From an uncultured Bacteroidales bacterium (GTDB taxonomy: Bacteria > Bacteroidota > Bacteroidia > Bacteroidales > Porphyromonadaceae), in contig CAMYPM010000008.1 of the NCBI GenBank assembly GCA_947290775.1, forward strand, positions 1 through 64,000: 64,000 nucleotides of DNA, read 5' to 3'. Positions 55,420-64,000 of the stretch are shown piece by piece. The first letter of the stretch is position 1; the number at the start of each line of letters is the position of its first letter. The notes under the pieces were generated by a model. The model made no database searches, was not told the DNA's origin, and was given only the letters and a program-made list of their open reading frames with translations. A program made the position numbers and the translations under genes.

Positions 55420-56022
55420 ATGAAAAATAAACTAACCTTTGGCACTATTGCCGTTCTTTTTGCTCTTCTCTTCTTAGGGGGTTGTAAGGAAAAAGAGATG
55501 AAGTCACTTACCCAGCTGATCAAAGAAGAGAAAGGTAATATTAGCTCATTCATCAACGAACAAGGCTTTTCTGTAAAAGAAGCCAGTGGAGAGGAGACCT
55601 CTTTTGAGAAAAACATTTTGTATCATTTTCCTAATGGACTCTACATGGAGGTTATCGATCCCGGGAAAACACGTCCGGAAGCCAATAAGACGAAGATAGT
55701 TGTTCGATTCAAAGGATATTTCTTCGCCGAAAAGCCTTTATCTCCCTTCAACAACCTTACAGACGGATCTTTCCAAAATACAGAATTCTTATACATAGAA
55801 GCCTATAATAGAGGAGCTCTACACTATAGTCTGCTTCCGTCTGCTCCCGGTTATTCGCTCAATTCATTGATGTGCGAAGGCCTTGCGTTCCCCATGTCCC
55901 TTTGTGGCGATGGGGCACGAGTAAAACTTATTATTCCATTTCTAATTGGACCGGAGATGGCTTATAATGCAGGATCTTCTATGTATTGTGAAGAAGTAGT
56001 ATACGAGTTTAGTAAACCATGA
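55420..56022 (+). CDS. DUF4827 family lipoprotein
   Basis: A 200-residue lipoprotein with lipobox LGGC near residue 23 (LFLGGCKEKE). It resembles Bacteroidota DUF4827 proteins, possibly FKBP-like in fold, but no isomerase active site is evident. It lies 39 bases after the DHH gene and 20 bases before glmM. Confidence 0.75.
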   Translation: MKNKLTFGTIAVLFALLFLGGCKEKEMKSLTQLIKEEKGNISSFINEQGFSVKEASGEETSFEKNILYHFPNGLYMEVIDPGKTRPEANKTKIVVRFKGYFFAEKPLSPFNNLTDGSFQNTEFLYIEAYNRGALHYSLLPSAPGYSLNSLMCEGLAFPMSLCGDGARVKLIIPFLIGPEMAYNAGSSMYCEEVVYEFSKP

Positions 56023-56042
56023 TTTTATAGCCTTATATTGAG

Positions 56043-57434
56043 ATGTCATTAATAAGTTCCATTTCAGGGATTAGGGGTACAATTGGGGGAGGAGTCAACG
56101 AGGGCTTATCTCCCATTTCTGTGGCAAAATTTACTGCTGCCTATGCCACTTTTATAAGAAATAGTACCGGAATTACAAAGCCACATATTGTAATTGGCCG
56201 AGATGCACGTCTTTCCGGCCAAGCTGTCTTACGAGTTGTCAGTGGGACTCTGATGGCATCAGGCTGCTCAGTAACCGATATAGGCTTAGCGACAACACCA
56301 ACGACGGAAATGGCAGTCATAGGTCTCCATGCGCAAGGAGGGATTATCATCACTGCCAGCCACAATCCTATGAATTGGAATGCCCTCAAGCTACTCAACG
56401 CAAAGGGTGAGTTTCTCTCTGCAAAAGAGGGAGAAGAAGTTTTACAACGAGCTAATAATGAGGACTTTACTTTCGCTAATGTAGAAGAATTAGGCTCTAT
56501 TGAAGAAAAAGACTGGCTTGAGCAGCATGTACGTAGTATCATAGAGCTTCCCGAAGTAGATGTAGAGGCCATTTATGATGCCAAGCTAAGAGTTGCCTTT
56601 GACTCTGTCAATTCTGTTGGTGGCATAGCGCTACCCTATCTGTTGCAAGTACTTGGTGTAGAAGAGGTTATTCCGGTAAATGCTATTCCGGATGGCATCT
56701 TTAGACATAATCCTGAGCCACTTCCTAAGCACCTGACTGCATTAGCAGAGGCGGTCACCTCCCATGCAGCATCTGTAGGCTTTGCAGTGGATCCAGACGT
56801 AGATCGATTGGCTATAGTAGACGAAAACGGCAACTTCTTTGGAGAAGAGTATACGCTAGTAGCTGTTGCTGATTATATTCTTTCCTGTAAAGGCCCTGGA
56901 GCTACAGTATCCAATCTAAGCTCATCCCGAGCACTCAAAGAGATAACCGAGCGTCATGGAGGCAGCTATTCAGCTGCTGCCGTAGGAGAGGTGAATGTAG
57001 TAGAAAAAATGAAGGAAACGAATGCAATCATCGGAGGAGAAGGAAATGGTGGAGTCATTTATCCTGCACTGCACTATGGCCGTGATGCACTGGTTGGTAT
57101 TGCGCTCTTTCTCACGTTTATTGCTAAGGAAAAGATAAAAGTGAGTACTCTGCGAACACGCTACCCCAACTTATACATGGCAAAGGAGAAGATCTCTCTA
57201 CCTAACAAAGAGCGTGTACCGGAGATTTTTAATGCTCTGGAGTCTCACTTCTCAATAGGTGATGCCAACTATGTAGACGGGCTTAAGCTTGACTTTTCGG
57301 ATCGCTGGTTACATGTACGCACAAGCAATACAGAGCCCATATTACGCTTTTATACAGAGGCTAAAACGGAAGAAGCCGCTCAAGCATTGGCTGAAGAAGC
57401 ACAAGCTATTGTTGCGGAGCTACTAAGCAAATAG
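56043..57434 (+). CDS. glmM: Phosphoglucosamine mutase (phosphohexomutase family)
   Basis: A 463-residue alpha-D-phosphohexomutase. The phosphoserine is Ser106 in IITASHNPMNWNALK. The metal-binding loop is DPDVDRLAI, the sugar-binding loop GEGNGGVI, and the phosphate-binding loop RTSNTEPILRFYTEA. GlmM converts glucosamine-6-P to glucosamine-1-P for UDP-GlcNAc. The Bacteroidota version could also act on mannose or glucose phosphates, so the substrate is the less certain part. Confidence 0.85.
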   Translation: MSLISSISGIRGTIGGGVNEGLSPISVAKFTAAYATFIRNSTGITKPHIVIGRDARLSGQAVLRVVSGTLMASGCSVTDIGLATTPTTEMAVIGLHAQGGIIITASHNPMNWNALKLLNAKGEFLSAKEGEEVLQRANNEDFTFANVEELGSIEEKDWLEQHVRSIIELPEVDVEAIYDAKLRVAFDSVNSVGGIALPYLLQVLGVEEVIPVNAIPDGIFRHNPEPLPKHLTALAEAVTSHAASVGFAVDPDVDRLAIVDENGNFFGEEYTLVAVADYILSCKGPGATVSNLSSSRALKEITERHGGSYSAAAVGEVNVVEKMKETNAIIGGEGNGGVIYPALHYGRDALVGIALFLTFIAKEKIKVSTLRTRYPNLYMAKEKISLPNKERVPEIFNALESHFSIGDANYVDGLKLDFSDRWLHVRTSNTEPILRFYTEAKTEEAAQALAEEAQAIVAELLSK

Positions 57435-57442
57435 TATATATT

Positions 57443-58870
57443 GTGAGCCGAAAAATAAAAAAGCCACTCCCCATCCTCAACAATGTGCATATTGAGGGCA
57501 TTGCTGCAGAAGGACAGTCCATTGCACACGAGGAGGGAAAGGTGCTATTCGTACCCTTTGGAGCACCCGAAGATATCTGTACAGTACAGATTGTAAAAAA
57601 GAAAAAACACTTCTCCGAAGGGCGTATTATCGCTTTAGAAAAGCCGTCTCCACATCGGATTGATCCTATATGTACACACTTTGGCACCTGCGGAGGATGC
57701 AAGTGGCAGCATATACCTTACTCTATGCAATTAGAGGCAAAAGAGACTCAAGTAATAGATGCTTTAGCACGACTTGGAGGTGTATCTGTAGAAAAGCAAC
57801 TACCCATTCTTGGTGCTGATCATGTATTTAGATACCGCAATAAGGTAGAGTTCACTTTCAGCAACCGTCGTTGGATGACAAGTGAGGAAATGCAACTTTC
57901 CAATGGGGAAGGTTATGAAAAAGGCTTTGGATTTCATATCCCGGGGCGCTTTGACAAGGTATTAGATCTACACGAATGCCACTTAGCTACAGAGACCACA
58001 AACAGAATTAGGGATGCAATCAGAGAGCTCACTATTTCTGAGACTTCTCAATACAGCTATTTCGATCTAAGAGAGCAGAATGGTATGATGCGTACTGCTA
58101 TGGTGAGAAGTAACGCAAAGGGAGACATTATGCTTTTGCTTGCCTTTGCGGAAGATGACGAGGAGTCTCGTAATAAGCTTCTCAGTACATTAGTGACACG
58201 CTTCCCCGAGATCAAATCGCTTGTATGGGTTATTAATACAAAGGCTAACGACACTTTTGCTGATTTAGAGATACATTGCTTTCATGGCAATGATTACATC
58301 ATGGAACAATTAGGAGACTTAAACTTCAAAATAGGAGCTAAGTCTTTCTTTCAAACAAATACAGCGCAAGCGCTTAAACTCTATAATGTGGTAAAGGACT
58401 TCGCTACCTTGCAAAGTAGTGATGTAGTCTATGACCTATATACAGGTACCGGCACTATCGCTAACTATGTAGCAAGAGAGTGTAGTAAGGTCATAGGTAT
58501 CGAATACGTACCTGAAGCGGTTGAAGATGCCAAAGAGAATAGTCACGTCAATGGTATTACCAATACTCTATTCTTTGCAGGCGACATGAAAGACATCCTC
58601 CAATCGGACTTTCTTGAAGAGCATGGTACACCGGATGTGATCATTACCGACCCTCCACGAGCGGGCATGCATCCCGATGTGATCAAAACAATTTTAGCTG
58701 CCCAACCAAGGAAAATTGTTTACGTAAGTTGCAATCCAGCCACTCAAGCGCGAGACGCTGCGCTTCTCGTTGCAGGGAATTATCGAATATTACGTTCACA
58801 GCCGGTGGATATGTTTCCTCAAACACACCATGTAGAGAACGTACTTCTCCTTACCCGTAATGAGAAATAG
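57443..58870 (+). CDS. rlmD: 23S rRNA (uracil-5-)-methyltransferase, RlmD type
   Basis: A 475-residue TrmA/RlmD-family enzyme. An N-terminal TRAM domain (about 10-70) is followed by an iron-sulfur motif with Cys in CTHFGTCGGCKWQHI. The methyltransferase domain contains YDLYTGTGTIANYVA (SAM site) and DPPRAGMHPDVI, then YVSCNPATQARD with the catalytic Cys. Start is GTG 57443. Whether the target is U1939 (RlmD) or another uridine is unproven. It overlaps the next gene by 11 bases. Confidence 0.88.
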   Translation: MSRKIKKPLPILNNVHIEGIAAEGQSIAHEEGKVLFVPFGAPEDICTVQIVKKKKHFSEGRIIALEKPSPHRIDPICTHFGTCGGCKWQHIPYSMQLEAKETQVIDALARLGGVSVEKQLPILGADHVFRYRNKVEFTFSNRRWMTSEEMQLSNGEGYEKGFGFHIPGRFDKVLDLHECHLATETTNRIRDAIRELTISETSQYSYFDLREQNGMMRTAMVRSNAKGDIMLLLAFAEDDEESRNKLLSTLVTRFPEIKSLVWVINTKANDTFADLEIHCFHGNDYIMEQLGDLNFKIGAKSFFQTNTAQALKLYNVVKDFATLQSSDVVYDLYTGTGTIANYVARECSKVIGIEYVPEAVEDAKENSHVNGITNTLFFAGDMKDILQSDFLEEHGTPDVIITDPPRAGMHPDVIKTILAAQPRKIVYVSCNPATQARDAALLVAGNYRILRSQPVDMFPQTHHVENVLLLTRNEK

Positions 58871-60107
58871 GAAGCTCTTTTTTCCTTTTTTTTTAGCGCA
58901 TCGACTGATGTATGCCCATAGTGAAGAGCACTCTGCAGTCGAACGATTGATCGCCTTTACAATTGCCGGAGTTGCCCTCTGCTTGGCAGTAGTGCAGCTT
59001 ACTCTACTTATCTCTCAAGGGTTTAAGCAATCTGTAAGAGAGCGCATTGTAGTTGCCAGAGGGGATTTGATAATTTCCCCTTATGAAGAGAGCAATACTT
59101 ACGTAGATGCGTCTGAAGACATGCTCCACTTTCTTATTAACTTACCTCATATAGAAGGACTTCGCACTGTATTAGAGACAACCGGCATACTTAAAAGTGA
59201 TAGTGCCTTTGTAGCGACGCACCTAATGGGGGTTTCCTCCTTTGAAAGTTTTCGTGAAGTTGAAGATTTACTCATAGAGGGAGAAGTTCCCTCTCGTGAC
59301 CAAGTATTGCAATACAATAACTGTGCTCTACTTCCTCTCGGAACGGCTAAGAAGTTAGACAAAAGGGTGGGCGACAAAGTTTTGCTCTACCTTTATGAGG
59401 AGGGCGATATTGTAATGAAACAACTCTCAGTTGTAGGCATTCTCAATCAACCATTAGCCAGTGGCTCTACCTCCGTTATTTACCTTCCTTATCTACAGCG
59501 TGCATTAGGACTGAATGAACACTCCGTTTCACGTATTGAGCTTTTTACTTCGCCACAAGTTGAGAAAAAGGAAGTAGTCGCCTCTGTTGTAGAGCAATTG
59601 AGCCATAGTTCCTACTCGCAAAACCAGCATTTAGGTATCAACACCTGTGAAGAACTAATGCCCTCTGTCTTCCACTGGATTGATATGTTGGATGGTAATG
59701 TGACGCTTCTCATTACCATTATGGTCATCGTAGCCGCCTTTACCATGATGACCGGCTTACTTATACTCATACTAAGCCGAGTACGTATGATAGGTATTTT
59801 GAAGTCTTTAGGGGCATCTAACCGCTCTATAGGCTATATTTTCCTTTTCTTAGCTGCCAAGATTATATTTTTAGGCATTATTTGGGGAAATGTGATTACA
59901 GGGATATTAGCATTTGTACAAAACCGCTTCCATCTGCTCCGCTTAGATGCAGACATCTATTATGTATCGTACGTGCCCTTAACCTTCTCTTTTAATAGTT
60001 GGCTGGCAGTTAATATAGGCGCTTTTCTGATTATTTTACTACTCTTCTTCCTACCTACGAGCGCTGTCTCACGCATTAAGCCGGCCGGAATCATGCGATT
60101 TCAATAG
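58860..60107 (+). CDS. FtsX-like permease (LolC/LolE-type)
   Basis: A 415-residue ABC permease of the LolC/E group: N-terminal helix (about 28-52), periplasmic domain (about 55-270), then three helices (about 280-305, 325-350, 375-400). SRVRMIGILKSLGASNRSI is the cytoplasmic segment of the family. LolCE extracts lipoproteins from the inner membrane. No ATPase is adjacent; the partner is presumably elsewhere. It overlaps the convergent MATE gene by 17 bases. Confidence 0.85.
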   Translation: MRNRKLFFPFFLAHRLMYAHSEEHSAVERLIAFTIAGVALCLAVVQLTLLISQGFKQSVRERIVVARGDLIISPYEESNTYVDASEDMLHFLINLPHIEGLRTVLETTGILKSDSAFVATHLMGVSSFESFREVEDLLIEGEVPSRDQVLQYNNCALLPLGTAKKLDKRVGDKVLLYLYEEGDIVMKQLSVVGILNQPLASGSTSVIYLPYLQRALGLNEHSVSRIELFTSPQVEKKEVVASVVEQLSHSSYSQNQHLGINTCEELMPSVFHWIDMLDGNVTLLITIMVIVAAFTMMTGLLILILSRVRMIGILKSLGASNRSIGYIFLFLAAKIIFLGIIWGNVITGILAFVQNRFHLLRLDADIYYVSYVPLTFSFNSWLAVNIGAFLIILLLFFLPTSAVSRIKPAGIMRFQ

Positions 60108-61452
60108 TGCGTCGCTTCCAAAGCAAATACTGCACAACTCCTCTTACAAAAAGGTACATATCAAAGGAAAACCAGATGGCATGGTTGCCCCAAAAGGGAT
60201 CAAGTAAATAATAAAGCGCAAAGAAAATTACCGAAGCGCACAAGATACTCCATAGCAATCCTTTTGAATAAGTTGCCCCAACAAAAATACCATCCCATAT
60301 AAAAGCAGCAAAACCCACCAATGGAACCAAGGCAACCCAATAAACATATTGCATAGCGGTATCAATGATCTCGGGCTTATTGCTCAGTATACCTATTAGC
60401 TGCTTTGGAAGGAATAGGTATAGCAGAGTAGAAGCTAAAGCCAAGATTCCTCCTATTTTAAATACTTCTTGGATCATTAATTTTGCCTTGTCTCTATCGT
60501 TTTGACCTATGTAGCGTCCTACAAGTGCTTCCGCTGCATAGGCAAAGCCATCTGTAAAGTAAGAGAAAAGAGAGAAGAGCTGCAATAAGAGCGTATTAGC
60601 CGCTACCACGAGCGCTCCCTCCTTGACGGATGCATAAGTAAAAAAGAGCGTTACAGCACTAAGCAAAGCAGAACGAATAAATATATCTCGTCCTGTATAT
60701 AGGAAGTCTTTCAATTGCCGTGACGAAAAGATATCTTTAAATTCTGCAAATTGAAGAATACGTTTATACTTTATACCCGCAATGAGGAGCAACATAAGTA
60801 CCCCTACATACTGTGCTATTACCGTACCTATAGCCAAACCCTCTATTCCACACCCATAAAAACGCACTAAGCCATAGCTGATAGAAATATTGAGCAGGTT
60901 AATTGTAATGGCAGCCATCATGGGAGCACGAGTATTCTGCATACCTATAAACCAGCCATTCAGCACATATAGCAAAAGTGCGGCAGGAGCCCCTAATAAG
61001 GCAATTTGAATATAATGAACCGACTCAAAAGCTATTCCGGTCTCATGCTGTGCCATAAAGCGGGCAAAGGCAGCAACAGGATTGGTGGCAAAAGTCAGTA
61101 GCATGCCGCAAAGAAATGCCATAAAAAGCCCGCGAAGAAGAAACAAATTAATACTCCGCACATCGCTACGACCGAATGCCTGTGACACATAACCGGTAGT
61201 GCCCATGCGCAAAAAACCAAAAAGCCAATAGATCGTATTAAGCGAACCTGAGGCTATCGCAACGGCACCAATAGCATGATCGCTCTCCAAATGTCCTGCC
61301 AGCCCCACATCAACGAGAGAAAGCAGCGGCACGGTAATGTTGGATATAATATTTGGTATTGCAAGACGGAAAATACGCTGACGCATCATGCGCTTGTCAG
61401 TATGTGACACAGTCGCATTCCTCTGGTTAGTAGCTGTATGTCTCCCCTTCAT
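60091..61452 (-). CDS. MATE family efflux transporter (DinF-like)
   Basis: A 453-residue transporter with about twelve membrane helices in two bundles. The N-terminal segment PNIISNITVPLLSLVDVGLA is the family signature, and GTTGYVSQAFGRSD follows. MATE proteins exchange Na+ or H+ for cationic drugs or metabolites; the substrate cannot be inferred. The first 20 residues before helix 1 are hydrophilic. Its -7 box lies eight bases before the ATG. Confidence 0.9.
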   Translation of the reverse strand: MKGRHTATNQRNATVSHTDKRMMRQRIFRLAIPNIISNITVPLLSLVDVGLAGHLESDHAIGAVAIASGSLNTIYWLFGFLRMGTTGYVSQAFGRSDVRSINLFLLRGLFMAFLCGMLLTFATNPVAAFARFMAQHETGIAFESVHYIQIALLGAPAALLLYVLNGWFIGMQNTRAPMMAAITINLLNISISYGLVRFYGCGIEGLAIGTVIAQYVGVLMLLLIAGIKYKRILQFAEFKDIFSSRQLKDFLYTGRDIFIRSALLSAVTLFFTYASVKEGALVVAANTLLLQLFSLFSYFTDGFAYAAEALVGRYIGQNDRDKAKLMIQEVFKIGGILALASTLLYLFLPKQLIGILSNKPEIIDTAMQYVYWVALVPLVGFAAFIWDGIFVGATYSKGLLWSILCASVIFFALYYLLDPFWGNHAIWFSFDMYLFVRGVVQYLLWKRRTIEIA

Positions 61453-61460
61453 TGCAGAAT

Positions 61461-61468
61461 CAAAGGTA
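61461..61468 (-). promoter_or_regulatory. -7 box of the MATE gene, near the start codon
   Basis: Minus-strand TACCTTTG, eight bases before the ATG; the leader would be a few bases at most. Confidence 0.5.
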
Positions 61469-61604
61469 GATAAAAGATATCACGTTATGGTATCCCACCA
61501 AAAGTTATAGATAAGTAGTTTGAAAGTTATAGATGTTTTAATTGATTGATCTCTATCTTTCGATTGAAAAATAGGAATCTATTTTCCCTGTTTCGATAGG
61601 AATA

Positions 61605-61640
61605 AAAAAAAGCGAGGTGCTAATTACTATAGCACCTCGC
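61605..61640 (-). terminator. Terminator of tRNA-Pro/uvrB
   Basis: GCGAGGTGCTA and TAGCACCTCGC form a perfect 11-bp stem (61612-61640) with a 7-base loop. On the minus strand it is followed by a run of eight T residues, so it is a strong intrinsic terminator about ten bases beyond the tRNA. Confidence 0.9.
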
Positions 61641-61649
61641 AACATTCTG

Positions 61650-61724
61650 TCGGGATGACTAGATTCGAACTAGCGACCCCACGCCCCCCAGACGCGTACT
61701 CTAACCGGACTGAGCTACATCCCG
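61650..61724 (-). tRNA. tRNA-Pro (anticodon GGG)
   Basis: The minus strand folds as a complete cloverleaf: acceptor CGGGATG/CATCCCG, a D-arm with TAGCTC and GAGT, anticodon stem CGCGT/GCGTG with loop CTGGGGG, and T-arm GCTAG-TTCGAAT-CTAGT. The anticodon is GGG, which reads CCY proline codons. The discriminator base is A; CCA is not encoded. It is immediately downstream of uvrB and upstream of a terminator. Confidence 0.97.
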
Positions 61725-61734
61725 AATGCGAATG

Positions 61735-61765
61735 CAAAGGTAGTATATAGTTTTGTTACAAACAA
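61735..61765 (-). promoter_or_regulatory. Promoter of tRNA-Pro
   Basis: On the minus strand TACCTTTG (61742-61735) and TTG (61765-61763) are spaced by 20 bases. The -7 box ends 10 bases before the mature tRNA 5' end. The tRNA therefore has its own promoter after uvrB. Confidence 0.65.
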
Positions 61766-61777
61766 GTTTATAGGGAA

Positions 61778-63805
61778 CTATTTCTTCTTATCTACCGAAT
61801 TGATGCGTTCTTCTATTGATTGCGCTTCATCGCGAAGACGAGCTGCTAGCACAAAATCCAGTTTTTTTGCTGCCTGGTACATTTCTTTACGAGTATCGTC
61901 ATAGAGTTTTTTCAGTTCTTCTACATCTAACACATTGAGAAGCGGATCGGCAAATACACCCTGTTCCGGCTCTACATAGGCAGTACCTACATCCCCTATA
62001 CTACGCTCCTTCGCTAAGCTGATACCACTTTTTATAGCCGCTCGGGGTGTAATATGATGCGCTTTGTTATAAGCCAATTGTCTCTCACGGCGAGAGGCTG
62101 TTTCCTCCATCATTTGCTTCATAGCATCGCTAATCGTATCTGCATAGAGAATAACACGCCCCTCGACATGTCGAGCAGCACGTCCTGCCGTTTGCGTAAG
62201 TGAGCGATGAGAACGTAGAAAACCCTCCTTATCGGCATCCAATATAGCCACCAAAGAGACCTCCGGCAAATCCAATCCCTCACGAAGTAAATTGACTCCT
62301 ACCAATACATCATACACCCCCTTGCGCAACTCATCCAATATACGAACTCGATCCAGCGTTTCCACATCACTATGTATATAGGCAGTGGCAATACCATAGC
62401 GCTGAAGGTATTCACTTAGCTCTTCGGCCTGTCTCTTAGTTAATGTAGTGACCAAGGTACGCTCATTCTTCTTCTTTTGAATTTGGATTTCCTCCATGAG
62501 ATTATCAATCTGGTATTCGGTAGGACGCACTTCAATAGAAGGATCCGGAAGTCCGGTAGGTCTAATAATTTGCTCTACAATTATACCTTCGCTTTCCTCC
62601 AATTCATAGTCTGCCGGTGTGGCACTTACAAAAATCGTATCCTTACGTAATGCCGTAAACTCATCAAAAGTTAAGGGACGATTATCCAAAGCAGCCGGTA
62701 AGCGAAAGCCATACTCAACCAAACTTAACTTACGAGAGCGGTCCCCACCATACATAGCTTTTATTTGTGGTATGGTTACATGGCTTTCATCTATCACTAA
62801 GAGGTAGTCCTTGGGAAAGTAATCAAAGAGACAGAAAGGACGCTCTCCCGGACTACGGCCATCAAAGTAGCGAGAATAGTTCTCTATACCGGTACAATAA
62901 CCTATCTCTCCTATCATCTCAAGATCGTAGGAAACTCGTTCGTACAAACGCTTTGCTTCAAATGTTTTTCCCTCACGTTCAAAAGCCGAAACCTGTACGC
63001 CTAAGTCATGCTTTATCATCTCAAGCGCATTGGCAGTTTGTTCTTTCGTTGTGACAAATAAATTTGCCGGGTAAATATCAAGGTCATTAAGTTCGCTTGA
63101 AGCAACTCCCGAAATAGGATCTATCACCTCTATGGACTCTATTTCATCATCAAAGAAGAGTATTCGGTAGGCAATACCATCATATCCCTCTACAGCAGGA
63201 AATATATCTATTGTATCTCCCTTGACACGAAAAGTACCACTTGTAAATTCAAGCTTTGTATTTGTATAATACGCACCGGAAAGCATACGCATAAAACTTC
63301 CTCGCGGGATCTCATCCCCTACACTAATATGTATAATGGAAGCTGCATACACATTAGGATCCGCCATCCCGTACAAACAGGATACACTACTAACTACAAT
63401 TACATCACGCCTACCACTAAGCAAAGATGCGGTAGTACGCAATCGAAGTTTTTCAATCTCGGCATTAATAGCCATATCCTTCTCAATGTATGTGTCGGTA
63501 GTAGAAATATATGCTTCGGGCTGGTAGTAATCGTAATAAGAGACAAAGTACTCTACAGCATTATGAGGAAAGAACGCCTTAAACTCTCCATAGAGTTGAG
63601 CTGCAAGTGTTTTGTTATGGCTGATTACCAACGTAGGGCGATTTGCCTTAGCTATCACATTGGCAATAGTAAACGTCTTACCACTTCCGGTAACTCCTAA
63701 TAGGGTCTGAGAAGACATACCGCTGCAGAGCCCTTTAACTAACGCATCAATAGCTTCGGGCTGGTCACCTGAAGGTTCATACTGAGATGTCAAGTCAAAT
63801 TCCAT
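61778..63805 (-). CDS. uvrB: Excinuclease ABC subunit B
   Basis: A 675-residue UvrB, the usual length. Walker A is LGVTGSGKTFTIANVI, and the beta-hairpin YYDYYQPEAYI loads the damaged strand. Motif II is LVIDESHVT and later motifs include DVLVGVNLLREGLDLP and QTAGRAARH. The UvrC-binding UVR domain closes the C-terminus. The start MEFDLTSQYEPSGDQPEAI is canonical. Its -7 box is five bases from the ATG. Confidence 0.97.
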   Translation of the reverse strand: MEFDLTSQYEPSGDQPEAIDALVKGLCSGMSSQTLLGVTGSGKTFTIANVIAKANRPTLVISHNKTLAAQLYGEFKAFFPHNAVEYFVSYYDYYQPEAYISTTDTYIEKDMAINAEIEKLRLRTTASLLSGRRDVIVVSSVSCLYGMADPNVYAASIIHISVGDEIPRGSFMRMLSGAYYTNTKLEFTSGTFRVKGDTIDIFPAVEGYDGIAYRILFFDDEIESIEVIDPISGVASSELNDLDIYPANLFVTTKEQTANALEMIKHDLGVQVSAFEREGKTFEAKRLYERVSYDLEMIGEIGYCTGIENYSRYFDGRSPGERPFCLFDYFPKDYLLVIDESHVTIPQIKAMYGGDRSRKLSLVEYGFRLPAALDNRPLTFDEFTALRKDTIFVSATPADYELEESEGIIVEQIIRPTGLPDPSIEVRPTEYQIDNLMEEIQIQKKKNERTLVTTLTKRQAEELSEYLQRYGIATAYIHSDVETLDRVRILDELRKGVYDVLVGVNLLREGLDLPEVSLVAILDADKEGFLRSHRSLTQTAGRAARHVEGRVILYADTISDAMKQMMEETASRRERQLAYNKAHHITPRAAIKSGISLAKERSIGDVGTAYVEPEQGVFADPLLNVLDVEELKKLYDDTRKEMYQAAKKLDFVLAARLRDEAQSIEERINSVDKKK

Positions 63806-63810
63806 GGGTA

Positions 63811-63818
63811 CAAAGATA
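63811..63818 (-). promoter_or_regulatory. -7 box of uvrB, abutting the start codon
   Basis: Minus-strand TATCTTTG ends five bases before the uvrB ATG, the same distance as in hflX. Confidence 0.5.
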
Positions 63819-63833
63819 CCTTTATATAATAAA

Positions 63834-63863
63834 AAAGCTCCACACCATACGATGCAGAGCTTT
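63834..63863 (-). terminator. Terminator downstream of the right-end gene
   Basis: On the minus strand AAAGCTC and GAGCTTT (63857-63863 and 63834-63840) form a 7-bp stem over a 16-base loop that can pair further internally, and T residues follow. It probably ends the transcript of the probable nadA gene. Confidence 0.65.
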
Positions 63864-63875
63864 GTATAGGATAAT

Positions 63876-63902
63876 CATTTGATAGAAACCACCTATCAAA
63901 TG
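63876..63902. repeat. Perfect hairpin CATTTGATAG/CTATCAAATG
   Basis: CATTTGATAG (63876-63885) pairs perfectly with CTATCAAATG (63893-63902) across a 7-base loop. It lies 13 bases past the stop of the right-end gene, just ahead of the T-tailed terminator. Confidence 0.7.
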
Positions 63903-63915
63903 AACTTTTCAACGT

Positions 63916-64000
63916 TTACCTCACACTCAACATACGCTTAATGGGTACGATAGCACGCTCGCGTATCTCCTCGGGCACAACAACTTCATAACGCTCATAA
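63916..64000 (-). CDS. nadA: C-terminal end of probable quinolinate synthase
   Basis: Only the last 27-28 codons are visible, reading ERYEVVVPEEIRERAIVP and then IKRMLSVR before the stop. The P-I-x-R-M-L ending after an R-x-R-A segment resembles the C-terminus of Bacteroidota NadA, the iron-sulfur enzyme making quinolinate for NAD. With so little sequence the name is tentative. Confidence 0.45.
   Translation of the reverse strand, partial: YERYEVVVPEEIRERAIVPIKRMLSVR

Noticed and set aside
1..64000. CRISPR arrays, prophage, transposases, rRNA operons
   Set aside because: No regularly spaced direct repeats, no phage or transposase proteins and no rRNA sequence were seen on either strand.

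Overview
The window looks like chromosomal DNA of a Bacteroidota bacterium, most likely order Bacteroidales and near Porphyromonas. The evidence is: Bacteroidota-type promoters (TAnnTTTG -7 boxes) before many genes; families typical of the phylum (DUF4293, DUF4835, DUF4827, a Bacteroidota-type omega subunit, an OstA-like protein beside a SurA-like protein); and a secreted Cys-LRR protein ending in a type IX secretion (T9SS) sorting domain. The genus is an inference. Most of the window is dense housekeeping sequence. I saw no prophage, insertion sequence, CRISPR array or rRNA.

Layout. 1-5291: MacAB/TolC-like export operon (ATPase end, two permeases, adaptor, outer-membrane channel), visibly richer in G+C than most of what follows. 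5292-5933: non-coding. 5934-13788: bamD, omega subunit, DUF4293, guaB, miaA, alaS, aroB. 14014-17090: lpdA, a possible small RNA locus, and the T9SS-sorted LRR protein on the minus strand. 17371-23253: dapB, lepB, WbqC-like, nitroreductase, P1B zinc-type exporter and a Fur-family regulator. 23250-25314 (minus): mutY and pfkA. 25760-32725: dnaN, a DnaQ-type exonuclease, coaBC, DUF4835, recN, an RlmB-type methyltransferase, ridA. 32887-40931 (minus, transcribed leftward): clpP, clpX, recQ, SurA-like, OstA-like, small membrane protein. 41214-46254: selenium/sulfur cluster (yedF, desulfurase, DUF3343, selD, cyclophilin on minus; selU/mnmH divergent on plus). 46398-60107: hflX (minus), ychF, acetyltransferase, asparaginase, MBL hydrolase, HhH/barrel protein, mntP, DHH phosphoesterase, DUF4827 lipoprotein, glmM, RlmD-type methyltransferase, FtsX-type permease. 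60091-64000 (minus): MATE transporter, tRNA-Pro(GGG), uvrB, and the end of a probable nadA.

Several groups appear to work together. BamD, the OstA-like protein, the SurA-like chaperone and the FtsX-type permease serve outer-membrane biogenesis. YedF, the desulfurase, DUF3343, SelD and SelU form a route from cysteine or selenium donors to selenophosphate and 2-selenouridine in tRNA; no selA, selB or Sec tRNA lies in the window. The zinc exporter and Fur-family gene share a promoter overlapped by a perfect TGCAAC-N3-GTTGCA palindrome. Non-coding points of interest are a GATCTTT-N6-AAAGATC hairpin family, a promoter-plus-terminator locus without a gene at 15470-15692, and four genes whose -7 box lies only 5-8 nt before the ATG, which suggests leaderless mRNAs.
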